Shown here: positions 15,930 to 23,670 of the stretch, piece by piece
Numbering within the stretch: position 1 is the stretch's first letter
Layout of the letters: every line of letters starts with the position of its first letter
DNA from: Prorocentrum cordatum
Lineage: Eukaryota; Sar; Dinophyceae; Prorocentrales; Prorocentraceae
Length of the DNA stretch: 30,000 nt
Assembly: GCA_963575745.1 (NCBI GenBank)
Contig: CAUYUJ010009474.1
Span: 1-30,000 of the forward strand
Direction: 5' to 3'
Notes under the pieces: model-generated
Database searches by the model: none
Seen by the model: the letters and a program-made list of their open reading frames with translations, nothing else
What the model was told of the DNA's origin: nothing
Position numbers and translations under genes: made by a program

Positions 15930-16175
15930 GAACATGGCGTTCGACACCTGGAGGATGGACACCTGGAGGATGAACAACGCTGCCGTCGACACGGCACCTG
16001 AGAAAAACAGAGGGGACCCTCCTCCTCCTCTTCCTCCTCCTCCTCCTCCTCCTCCTCCTCCTCCTCCTCCTCCTCCTCCCCCTCCTCCTCCTCCCCCTCC
16101 TCCTCCCCCTCCTCCTCCTCCTCCTCCTCCTCCCCAGGGGGCGTCGAACATGGCGTTCGACACCTGGAGGATGGA
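15930..16175 (+). repeat. CCT array flanked by a perfect 30-bp direct repeat
   Basis: GAACATGGCGTTCGACACCT then GGAGGATGGA occurs at 15930-15959 and again at 16146-16175, 216 bp apart, on either side of a CCT array (16017-16134). The left copy is followed by a further CACCTGGAGGATG. The spacing keeps a frame open (NMAFDTWRMD repeated around poly-Pro), but this looks like a duplication, not a gene. Confidence 0.85.
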
Positions 16176-16470
16176 TGGACCCGGGGGCCACACCCTGGCC
16201 CCTCTGGGCGTCGATAGCCCCCCCCCCGCCGCGGCGCGCCCGGGCGGCACCGCCCTCCACGGCGTGTGCTCGACATGGTCGAGGGTTCGGTCGGGCATGT
16301 CCCCCTACATCAAGGGCATAAAAAAAACGCCCCTACCCTGTTTTACGAGGCGCTGTGCGCTGAAACTCCTGTGGGCTGACAGGGTAAACCCTGCGTAATG
16401 TGCCGCGCCCTGGTGGCTCTAGGCTTTGGGGGTTCCCAGGAGGTTTACAGACCACGCACTTGTAACCCAG
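16176..16470. other. No gene recognised; FB5-like end and short inverted repeat
   Basis: TCGGGCATGTCCCCCTACAT at 16291 resembles an FB5 left end without a partner. TACCCTGTTTTAC (16337) and GACAGGGTAAACC (16379) form a loose inverted repeat. Otherwise unexplained. Confidence 0.4.
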
Positions 16471-16612
16471 GGTCGGGTCGTTTTTTCATCCCTCAACGAC
16501 AGGTGCATGTTGGACGAAACATCAAAAAGGAGACCCCCAACACATTCAAACATGGCCACCACTCGTCGAAACGATGTCTGAAGATTCCTCCTGTCGAGGG
16601 ACGTGCCCGACT
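16471..16612 (+). repeat. FB5 element, full diverged copy
   Basis: GGTCGGGTCG start, TGTTGGACGAAACATC, CTCGTCGAAACGATGTC, and ATTCCTCCTGTCGAGGGACG before GCCCGACTTG. All FB5 landmarks are in order. Confidence 0.8.
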
Positions 16613-16699
16613 TGGGGCAGGGGCGAGGGCTTCGGCGAGATCGACCTGCCGAGGTGCTCCCAGACCCCCTCGCGTGGTGAGAGCACCGCGGACGGGGGG

Positions 16700-17017
16700 G
16701 TAGGAGGAGGAGGAGGAGGAGGTAGGAGGAGGAGGAGGTAGGAGGAGGAGAAGGAGGAGAGGAGGGAGGAGGGAGGAGGAGAGGGGGGTCTTCGCTGCGT
16801 TCGGCCTCCGGGGGCCGCCACCTGGGCCTCGGGGCTGCAGAGAGACACGGCTCGGGGTGGAAAAACCGGTCCCGTGGGAGGGGGTCGAGACGTCCGGGGG
16901 TCGGCAAGAGGGAGGAGGGAGGAGGGAGGAGGGAGGAGGGAGGAGGGAGGAGGGAGGAGGGGGGAGGGGGGAGGGGGGAGGGGAGGAGGGAGGAGGGAGG
17001 AGGGAGGAGGGAGGACA
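16700..17017. repeat. GGA/GGAGGGA arrays with GC-rich interruption
   Basis: GGAGGAGGTAGGAGG-type repeats at 16700-16790 and GGGAGGA 7-mer repeats at 16908-17017, separated by about 115 bp of non-repetitive GC-rich DNA. Purine-rich on the + strand. Confidence 0.95.
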
Positions 17018-17207
17018 TCGACCTCAGGGATTTGACATGTTGCCATCCAGGGATTTGTGCGAACAAATCTCCACGTCGGGGGCTTGGGCTCAGGGGAGGG
17101 CGAGTTGAGATAAGGGTAGGTTCGAAGGCCTGGGCTCAGGCACATGGCGTCTCGAGCAGTAACCCCACGAGCGTTTTTCATCGTTTGCGGCCTCTCCGGC
17201 CCCTTGC

Positions 17208-17383
17208 AATGGAAGCCCATGCCAAGAAACAAATTGCTTGCCTGCAGGGTGCCCTGGGTGTCTTGGGTTTCGATGGTTTTGCTATGGAAAGCGCGACGTC
17301 CCCACACCAAAAATCAGTGGACACCCTGGGATCTCAGGGTTGGGTTTCTTGTGGAAGGTTTATTGTGGTCGAGCTCCTACTGT
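17208..17383 (+). repeat. FB4 element, copy
   Basis: GCAATGGAAGCCCATGCCAA start, GATGGTTTTGCTATGGAAAG inside, GGATCTCAGGGTTGGGTTTC, and a GTCGAGCTCCTACTGTAAC end that is an imperfect inverse of the start. Same length class as 28481-28656. Confidence 0.85.
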
Positions 17384-17598
17384 AACAGGCCTCGGGACCG
17401 TCAAAAACTACTCAGGATGAAAAGCGGGTCGCAGGGAAGTGGTCGGGAGGTCGGGGGCCCGCGTCTCGAAAAAAAATCGAAGCTTTGGATGCCAGGGGAA
17501 GTGGGCGCCAACACCACAATATCGGCGGCGTGCCTCCACCGAGAGAAGGAATGATCCCGATCTCGATGATGGTGGTAATATTCGGGCTTGCCAGGTTC

Positions 17599-17796
17599 GG
17601 CGGCAGGCGAGGGGGGGAGGTGAGAAGGGGCGGGCCTCCTCAGAAGGCTCGGGAGTCCCCCGCCCTTTTGAAAGGTTTTCTAAGCCTTCCCCGAAGACAC
17701 GGACAATTTCTCGGAAGGCGCGAGGGCTTCCGAGAAGTCCCGCCGCCTTCTGAGCAGGCCTTCTCCTTCTCATTGCCCCCCCTCGCTCGCGCCGCC
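17599..17796. repeat. FB3 fold-back element, copy 4
   Basis: GGCGGCAGGCGAGGG start, GGTGAGAAGGGGCGGGCC, CTCAGAAGGCTCGGGAGTCC, CTTCCCCGAAGACACGG, and CCCTCGCTCGCGCCGCC end. Arms are inverted copies. Confidence 0.85.
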
Positions 17797-18000
17797 AAGA
17801 GCTGGCCGAGAGATCACCGCCGGCACCGAGCTCCAGGATCCTCTTGCCCCCTGTGGAGGTACGCCCCCCGCGTTGGTGCTGGTGGTCACTCCCAAAAGCC
17901 TCCAGGTGCCTGGCCTTCGAGGAGCCCCATGGTCGCCACGGCTGGGCGCCGCTCGGAAAAGCGGGTCCGCCTAGGCCAGGGAGGGGTCCAAGGGAGCGCT

Positions 18001-18118
18001 TTTCTTGGCATCGCTCGGACGTGTGCATTTTTTGGCTCGGCGAGGACCATCGAGGAGCATCCTGGATCATTTGGCGAAAAAACACAGGGAATGGGCGTCC
18101 AAGCGATGGCGAGTTTTG
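18001..18118 (+). repeat. FB18 dispersed repeat, copy 1
   Basis: TTGGCATCGCTCGGACGTGT, CATCGAGGAGCATCCTGG and GCGATGGCGAG match 23540-23670 in order. Ends just before the sialyltransferase-like coding block. Confidence 0.8.
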
Positions 18119-18119
18119 T

Positions 18120-18433
18120 GCCGCCGTTGCCTCAGTTCGCCCGGCTTCGAGGTGCGCGCTCGGCGGGGCGTCCGGGGTGACGAAGGGCCCGCACGGAGGC
18201 GCGGAGATGGACGGACACACCGCCGTGTTCCGGGGCAACCGCCCGCCCAGGGGGAGTGCTGCGCCGATGTCGGGGCAAAGGCCGACTTCCTGGACGTCGG
18301 CCACGACTGGTCGGGCGCCGTCTCGCTGATGGGCGGTGAGAACGCCAAGGTGATCAAGTGCGCCGACGCCGTCGGTTGTCCCAAGGCGGGGATCACTGTC
18401 CGCGGGGACCTGGTCAGGTGCAAGCCTGGCTAG
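18120..18433 (+). pseudogene. GT29 sialyltransferase-like, sialylmotif L part
   Basis: Frame 3 from about 18120 reads RCALGGASGVTKGPHGG then AEMDGHTAVFRGNRPPRG. This has the layout of sialylmotif L (C-x(n)-G-S/A-S-G, D-x-H-x-x-V-F-R-x-N-x-x-P). Near 18245 the frame shifts to frame 2, which continues CCADVGAKADFLDVGHDWSG and then CADAVGCPKAGITVRGD before a TAG at 18431. GT29 enzymes are Golgi membrane enzymes transferring sialic acid from CMP-sialic acid (family knowledge). No signal anchor or upstream exon was found. The frameshift and stop argue for a pseudogene. Confidence 0.65.
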
Positions 18434-18795
18434 ATGGCCGCCAACTGGGGTCCCGCCCATTCCTTGGTAGGTTGCACGCACACGAACATATCGAGGACGG
18501 TTACCACGGGATTCCACACTGCAAGGCGCGTTGGCCACACCGGGCCTTCAGGCGTTCTTCACGTTCCTGCCCGTGCGCGGCGAGCTCAACTTGTACGGCT
18601 TCGGGGGTGTAAGCACGGCAGATGGCCATAAAAAATTGACCAAAGGACATAGTTGATTCCAGGAGCACCTCATTCAGGACCAGGTCATCAACAGACAGTG
18701 GGGTTCCGTTCCGTGGAGGAACAAGTTCAGAAAGTTTGATTCGATGAGAAAGCACATGGGAGAGGTGAGGAAGGTCGTCGGCACGGTGGCGTGAG
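18434..18795 (+). pseudogene. GT29 sialyltransferase-like, sialylmotif S and VS part
   Basis: Frame 2 continues past the TAG as MAANWGPAHSL up to a GTAGGT donor-like site at 18467; an AAG acceptor-like site ends at 18525, though the phase does not close. Frame 3 then reads TPGLQAFFTFLPVRGELNLY followed by GFGG, the sialylmotif S layout, and DGH. The expected HxxxxE (motif VS) is present as H-S-stop-F-Q-E, with TGA at 18654-18656 inside it. It continues IQDQVINRQWGSVPWRNKF to a TGA near 18792. Motif order L, S, VS and spacing are right, so the assignment is good; function is almost certainly lost. Confidence 0.65.
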
Positions 18796-18799
18796 CTCG

Positions 18800-19140
18800 A
18801 GCGCCAATATTCGATCACCGGCTATTTACCAAAAATGTCGTGTAATCAATTGGTCTTTCTGCCGCAGACATCTTGTCGGTCGCTCACGTGCTCCTATTGG
18901 GGTGCCTGGTCCCGAAGGGCCAATGCAGCGCATCATTTTCCCGACGGTTTTTGCCGCAGTATGTTACAATCTAAATTTAGGCAGCTATCTGAATTTAGCC
19001 AGGGCGCGTAGGACGAAAAGGGCGCGTTCCTACCTGCGGCGCCGGCGGCCAAGGAGTTTGCTGCCGCCAGCCCCACAGCCCACCATTTTCTGCCTTTCGC
19101 GCGACTCCCCTCTGCCTGCCTCAGTTCTCCTAGCCCCATT
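18800..19140. other. No gene recognised
   Basis: Slightly AT-richer sequence with no repeat match or defensible frame. Confidence 0.4.
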
Positions 19141-19306
19141 ACAGTGGAGACCCATGCCAAGAAACACCCTGCTTGCTTCCAGGGCGCCCTGGGCTTCTTG
19201 GGTGTCGATGGTTTTGCGATGGAAAGCGCGACGTTCTCCCACCCAAATCAGTGGACGTCCTGGGGTCTCAGGGTTGGGTTTCTTCTGGTCGAGCCCCTAG
19301 TGTAAA
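19141..19306 (+). repeat. FB4 element, copy
   Basis: ATTACAGTGGAGACCCATGC start, GATGGTTTTGCGATGGAAAG, GTCTCAGGGTTGGGTTTC, and GAGCCCCTAGTGTAAAT end. The outer bases ATTAC(A)..GT(G)TAAAT are inverted. Confidence 0.9.
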
Positions 19307-19464
19307 TACTCCCCTCCAGCCATTGTGTTGGTCGCCGTTCCGTTGGGCCGCCTTGGCGCAGAGGGCAAAGCCCACTGGCCAACCGCAGCGCCTTCATTTG
19401 TTCTCCGTGGGTGGCCACGAGTCGGCCATGAGCAGCGTTCGCAATTCGGATGCACCTTTTGCAC

Positions 19465-19466
<2 letters not shown>

Positions 19467-19505
<39 letters not shown>
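19467..19505. repeat. CA microsatellite
   Basis: About 19 uninterrupted CA dinucleotides. Confidence 0.97.
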
Positions 19506-19506
<1 letters not shown>

Positions 19507-20000
19507 GAAGACACGCTAAGGTCGATGTAGGTTTCGGTAGTGTGGGGACGCGTGGCTCGTGCATTCCTACAAGTCGCTGTGTCGTTTTCATTCGATATGT
19601 TCGCACGTTGGAGTTGTAGCAAAGTGCGGCTCGTGATTTCCTACAACTCAGTTCCCAACACCACCGTTAAGCAACATCGCCGTTAGGGAGGCCTTGGACC
19701 CAGTGGCGCAGGCTCGCGCGGGCCGGGAGAATTTGCACGCCTCGCCAGAAGAGACGGAGGGGCAATGCAAACGGGGGTCAGTCAGAGCGCCGGATCTTGC
19801 AGGATCTTGCAGGGCCAGGGTGGCATTGACCTGGGCTTGGGCGCAGGATCCTGCAGGATCTTGCAAGGCCTGACTGACGCGGGTTTGGATAGATCCTGGT
19901 CAGAGGATCCTTGAAGAAAGAGTCAAGAAAAAGGAGGCCCCAAAGAGCTTCCCAGACAGGCCTCTCGTCCACGACCCTGGCACGCGGCCGCGGCCCCCGC
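19506..20000. other. No gene recognised; short GGATC(C/T)TGCA repeats
   Basis: Between 19792 and 19870 the motif GCAGGATC(C/T)TGCA occurs several times, partly palindromic (CCTGCAGGATC). Otherwise nothing is recognised. Confidence 0.45.
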
Positions 20001-20035
20001 CGGCGAGCAAGAATCTGCGGCCGTTTTCTCTCTCC

Positions 20036-20200
20036 CGATCCGCCCCTCCTGATTACCTCCGCTCCACTCCCCCTCCTCTCTCTACTACCTCCCACCCTCC
20101 ATCATCTTGGCCTCCTCCTCCAATTGCCTCGTGTCCAACATCCGGCTCCGTCTCCAGCCTCCAACTCCCTCAGTCCAACTTCTTTCCACCCGCTTCCGGT
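20036..20200. repeat. Pyrimidine-rich tract
   Basis: CT-rich sequence with CCTCC, CTCCCCC and CCTCCATC words, non-periodic. A second such tract at 20410-20530 contains CTCCATTTCGCTCGTCCTTT twice. Confidence 0.6.
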
Positions 20201-20218
20201 ATCCACCGCCATTTACAG

Positions 20219-20404
20219 TCGGACCGAGGTGTCAGATCGAGGTCGGCTCGGGGAGGGGTATCCCCATGTTCTGCGTGTTTGTTTGACGTTTTTGTGCACA
20301 CTGGGGGAGCGCACCCTCGAAAGATCCTGAGCTTTGGGGTGTGTTGGCCGGCGGAGAGTCTCACGTTCTTGGAACATGCCCTTCTGGCCCAGGTCCGATT
20401 GTAC
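20219..20404 (+). repeat. FB6 dispersed repeat, copy 2
   Basis: TCGGACCGAGGTGTCAGATC, GACGTTTTTGTGCACACTGG, GGGAGCGCACCCT and GGTCCGATTGTA align with 12213-12388. The FB7 partner seen at the other locus is absent here. Confidence 0.85.
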
Positions 20405-20530
20405 ATGCTACCTCCGCTTTCCCCCAACTCCCCCCACTTCTCTCGTCCTCCATTTCGCTCGTCCTTTCTCCTCCCTCCTCCGATTGTACCTGCTCCCTCC
20501 CTCCTCCATTTCGCTCGTCCTTTCACTCCT

Positions 20531-20551
20531 CCGCTGCCATTTTGGCTCGAG
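20531..20551 (+). other. Candidate relict dinoflagellate spliced leader
   Basis: CCGCTGCCATTTTGGCTCG then AG matches the conserved dinoflagellate spliced leader at 18 of 21 positions (differences at positions 4, 5 and 19). Spliced leaders are added to mRNAs by trans-splicing; a genomic copy marks reverse-transcribed mRNA reinserted into the genome (established for dinoflagellates). It is on the same strand as, and about 320 bp upstream of, the decayed coding region at 20850. Confidence 0.5.
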
Positions 20552-20677
20552 GGGTCTGCTCCTGAGCTTCCCCATGTTCCGTTCCGGGGCCGCCAGACAG
20601 GGCCAGGCAGGGGCGCGCGCGGCCCAGCGTGCGAATGCCTTGCCTTGCCTGGTCGGCTCTGCCTGCTGCGGTGCTGC

Positions 20678-20832
20678 GGGGGCCACGTGCGAGCCCTGCC
20701 CCTACCCCCCCCCCCACGATTGCTGAGGGGGAGGGTGGGGTTCGCTTCGCTCGGGAGCCCCCGAACGAAGTGAACCCCACCCTCCCCCCCAGAAATCGTG
20801 GGGGGTACGGGTCGGGTCCGCATGTGGCCCCC
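20678..20832. repeat. FB14 long palindrome
   Basis: Arms of about 78 bp with almost no spacer: GGGGGCCACGTGCGAGCC, ACGATTGCTGAGGGGGAGGG and GGTGGGGTTCGCTTCG on the left match, inverted, CGAACGAAGTGAACCCCACC, CCTCCCCCCCAGAAATCGTG and GTCCGCATGTGGCCCCC on the right. It lies between the relict spliced leader and the coding remnant and is probably a later insertion. Confidence 0.9.
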
Positions 20833-20849
20833 TTATGCTGGTACCGTTT

Positions 20850-21480
20850 TTTTTTTTGATTCACCTCTCCAACCCCCGCAAGACTTGTCCGATTTGCCAG
20901 AGTAAGTTTCCTGGCGCGGGACAAACTGCGCCGCAGGACGCGGTGGAGCGTGGGCAGAGAAATGGCAAAAGAAGGAGCAAGGGCAAGGGCAAAGCAAAGA
21001 AGGCGGCGGCCGATGCCGCGGATGGGGTGGTTCCGCTTGCTGCCGCTGCTCGCGCGTTTGCGCCTCGTCGGAAGCAGGACACCCGTTCGTTCAAGGAGCG
21101 TATCGCAGCCCCCGTTGGATGATGAGGTGTGCGCTTTGTTCTGATATGTTATCTCTGATGAGAGTCTTGACTGCGACATGGAGGGGGGCGATGAGCTTGA
21201 GTTGGTGGTTACGGCTACCGGGTAACATTCTCTCATGAAGGCCGAGCAGTCATACTTCGATAGCCTTCGGAGTATTGCTTCTTCTGCCCAGGACCAGCGT
21301 GAGCGTGCCCGCGTTCAGTCTGAGGCTGCAACAGCTCAGGATAAGAAGACGGCCACGTTTCCCCATCCTTCCCTGGCAGCGAGCTAGTTTGCATCAGCGG
21401 GTTCGTTGGGCCTGTAGGAAGGTGGAGAAGGCGGATGAGGGTCTGGAGCAGCCCGGTGAAGATTTTGGAAATGCTTGAGG
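20850..21480 (+). pseudogene. Decayed coding region with C-x2-C motif, part 1
   Basis: Frame 3 reads HLSNPRKTCPICQSKFPG followed by a Lys/Arg-rich stretch (GKRRSKGKGKAKKA) to a TGA at 21120. Frame 1 takes over near 21112 with DDEVCALF, a TGA at 21142, ISDESLDCDMEGGDELELVV, a TAA at 21226, then KAEQSYFDSLRSIASSAQDQ. Frame 2 carries VEKADEGLEQPGEDFG near 21420. Codon usage is mixed, unlike the GC-ending genes elsewhere here. A C-x2-C motif, a basic stretch, then acidic and coiled-coil-like sequence suggests a nucleic-acid-binding protein, possibly retroelement gag-like; unproven. Confidence 0.45.
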
Positions 21481-22326
21481 GGATATCCCATGTGGAAGCT
21501 GAACATGGTCGTTTGCAGTCTTTGTTCGAGCGCTGGCAGGGTCCTCTTTCCAGGGCCCCCGCGAAGTCTCGGTTGCAACCTTGCTTCGGATTGGGCAGTC
21601 GCTTGACCCCCCGACTGTTTGGAAAACTGCCCTGGGCATGATTGTTGATATTACAACAACTTCCCCTCGTGAGATCGTTGCCCCAGTGAGCAGCGCTGCT
21701 CACATCTGGGCCTGGCAACGGGCCTCAGATCGTCACCCCATGCATCGCCATTCGACTGGACACCCCTTTTCTGGATCCCACCAGGACCTTGCTGCGCAGG
21801 AAAGCCCATGGACGGGGCGAGGTCCAGCACCGTGTTTTGCGCACATTCATGGCAGGGGAACCTTTCTTTGAGCAACAGTCCTCTCTGCGTGGATGAATCC
21901 CAGTCCACCAGATCTCTCACACCTTGCATGAGCGATGGTCTGTCTGATGTTCGACGGCGGCTCGGTGCAACACCTCTCCCCTCCTTTCCCCGACCCCGTT
22001 TGGGAAGTTGCTCGCGATGGACCTGTATTCCCGTCGCGTGCACATGGAGACGGCACGGGGATGTGCGGCCTTTCCTCTCTGGCACTTCACGTGCCACGCG
22101 CGGAACTTTATGCGTGCTACTACGATAGTACCCAGGCGGCTCCTAGTCCTCAGTATGAATGTATGACTGATGTGCAACACTTGATTGCTATGCGGAACCT
22201 CGGTTTTGAGGCCACTACACGGGTGGGCTCAACAATGCTTTGCGTGGAGAGAGGTCCACCGCGTCGCAGCTGACATAGTCTGCGATTTGATTCGTCTGAC
22301 CGAGGCTCGCTGTCAGAACAGGCTAG
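21481..22326 (+). pseudogene. Decayed coding region, part 2
   Basis: Coding-like patches continue without intron signals: frame 3 EMLEGISHVEAEHGRLQSLF (21466-21530); frame 2 SLDPPTVWKTALGMIVDITT (21597-21660); frame 2 AELYACYYDSTQAAPSPQY and MTDVQHLIAMRNLGFEATTR (22100-22220); frame 3 VHRVAADIVCDLIRLTEARC (22257-22316). Repeated frame changes and stops are what a processed pseudogene would show. No domain recognised. Confidence 0.35.
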
Positions 22327-22479
22327 ATGAAGGTGTATTTGTTCGAAGGCAACCAGGAGGCCGACCGTCTTTCCATGCTAGGGGAGGCGATCCACTTCAG
22401 GGATCAGGCCAAGTTGGATTGCGTCGCGAAGTCAAATGCACTTGTCACGCACTTGCGCGTCGACCATTGCATTGTTTGA
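22327..22479 (+). CDS. 50-codon open frame in decayed region
   Basis: Frame 1, ATG at 22327 to TGA at 22477. It reads MKVYLFEGNQEADRLSMLGE then AIHFRDQAKLDCVAKSNALV then THLRVDHCIV. The composition is protein-like and it continues directly from the frame 3 patch at 22257-22316 after one frame change, so it is probably an internal piece of the same decayed gene and not a free-standing gene. Confidence 0.35.
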   Translation: MKVYLFEGNQEADRLSMLGEAIHFRDQAKLDCVAKSNALVTHLRVDHCIV

Positions 22480-22880
22480 AACTTCAAGCACATGCCAAAG
22501 GATGGCTGGCAGGCCGAAATAAAAGCCCCTCCCCCCGCTCGCCCGCCCTTTCGTTCCTCCTCTCTGGCGTTCGGGAAGGGGCGTTGCACGAGCACTTGTG
22601 GGGCCCCAGCATTGGGCGGTTCAGGCGCGCAAATTGTTGGTCCAGTTCTGTTTCCAAACAGCAGTTTATTCGAGCCACTCGCAAGAACCCAGCCGGCGAT
22701 GGCCATGTTTTTTGTTCGGAGGTTGTGCGATATAATTGCACGCGACCGCCGCGGACAATATCGTCGGACCAATGTTGTTGTTTCGAAGTTTGCTTGCCAA
22801 GGTCGGCCAAGAGCCCATGGCGCAGCTCCCAGGCTGACTAGGATGAGAGATGGTGGCATCCTCGGAGCGGAGTGACCCTC
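22480..22880 (+). pseudogene. Decayed coding region, part 3
   Basis: Frame 1 continues past the TGA as NFKHMPKDGWQAEIKAPPP and later FVRRLCDIIARDRRGQYRRT with NVVVSKFACQGRPRAHG, ending in a TGA at about 22873. The last part looks protein-like; the middle does not. No family recognised. Confidence 0.3.
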
Positions 22881-22899
22881 TGCTCGGAAGTGCCTTTAG

Positions 22900-23120
22900 A
22901 CCAAACCCTCGTAGCGCATGCCTTCCCGCGGCCGACTGACATTTTCTCTGTTCAGGCATTGCGCGACCCAGATTGGCTCCTTGAAGGCTTGCAATTTGGG
23001 TGGGTGGATTGGGTCACGGGAGCGGCAGGGGGGGCGGCGCCGTTTCTTGGGCCCACCTCTCCGACCGCAAGACTTGTCTTTTCTGCAGGCGCATTTTCTG
23101 GTCGGCCCCTGATGAGCGAC
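22900..23120 (+). pseudogene. Second C-x2-C coding remnant
   Basis: Frame 3 reads DIFSVQALRDPDWLLEGLQF then GWVDWVTG. Frame 2 then reads AHLSDRKTCLFCRRIFWSA and PDERRLG. HLS-(D/N)-x-x-K-T-C-x-x-C parallels HLSNPRKTCPIC at 20870, and the DNA of both begins CACCTCTCC and continues CGCAAGACTTGTC. The two places therefore carry related zinc-ribbon-like motifs, perhaps two copies of one element. Confidence 0.35.
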
Positions 23121-23229
23121 GTCTAGGCCTGCTCGCCCAAGTTCCTATGCGCAGTGCACATTGTCCCTCTCGCGGCCACGCCCGCCCCCCCCCCGCTGGC
23201 GCGCGCGCCAGTCTCGCGACGAGGCATCG

Positions 23230-23500
23230 AGAAGACCAGAGTTGCCTCGCCGCTTCTTCTTATGTCTGCTTGCGAGAGGGACAGTCAGAAACGCCCGCCC
23301 TCGCCCCGGGCGAAGCCGCCGAAATGTCAGCCCCCGGCGAGCGCCGAGCCGCGGCATGAGCCGATGCCCGTTGCGTCTGGCTCGTCGGTGAGCTTTCAGT
23401 CTGAATGGGGGGCAGGAGAGGCGATTGAGGACTGCGCGAGGGAAGCTGGAGGATCAGTCTGGCAGATGGCGCTGCCGCCAGGACTTGGGGCCGCATGCCC
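23230..23500 (+). pseudogene. Weak coding-like stretch
   Basis: Frame 3 reads LMSACERDSQKRPPSPRAK and, further on, SSVSFQSEWGAGEAIEDC. Mixed codon usage like the region at 20850-22880. No domain. It runs into FB18 copy 2. Confidence 0.2.
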
Positions 23501-23539
23501 GCGGCGGTGGAGTCCGGGGGAAAACGTGGAGGGCCATTA

Positions 23540-23670
23540 TTTGGCATCGCTCGGACGCGCGCATTCTTCTCGAGGGGGGCCATCGAGGAGCACGCCGGGT
23601 CACCCTGCGAAAAAGTACACGCACGAAGCCGACAAGTGCACGGGGGATGGCCGTCGAGCGATGGCGAGAT
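23540..23670 (+). repeat. FB18 dispersed repeat, copy 2
   Basis: TTTGGCATCGCTCGGACGCG, CATCGAGGAGCACGCCGG, CACCCTGCGAAAAAGTACAC and GTCGAGCGATGGCGAGATTC. Most complete uninterrupted copy; used as reference for the interrupted copy at 28031-28345. Confidence 0.8.

Noticed and set aside
18020-18040. GCATTTTTTGGCTCGGC as a second spliced-leader relict
   Set aside because: It lies inside FB18, has extra T residues, and the corresponding position in the other FB18 copies does not resemble the leader.
17408-18538. 376-codon minus-strand frame
   Set aside because: Antisense to the GT29-like coding sequence and FB3; no domain, and the plus strand carries recognisable sialylmotifs.
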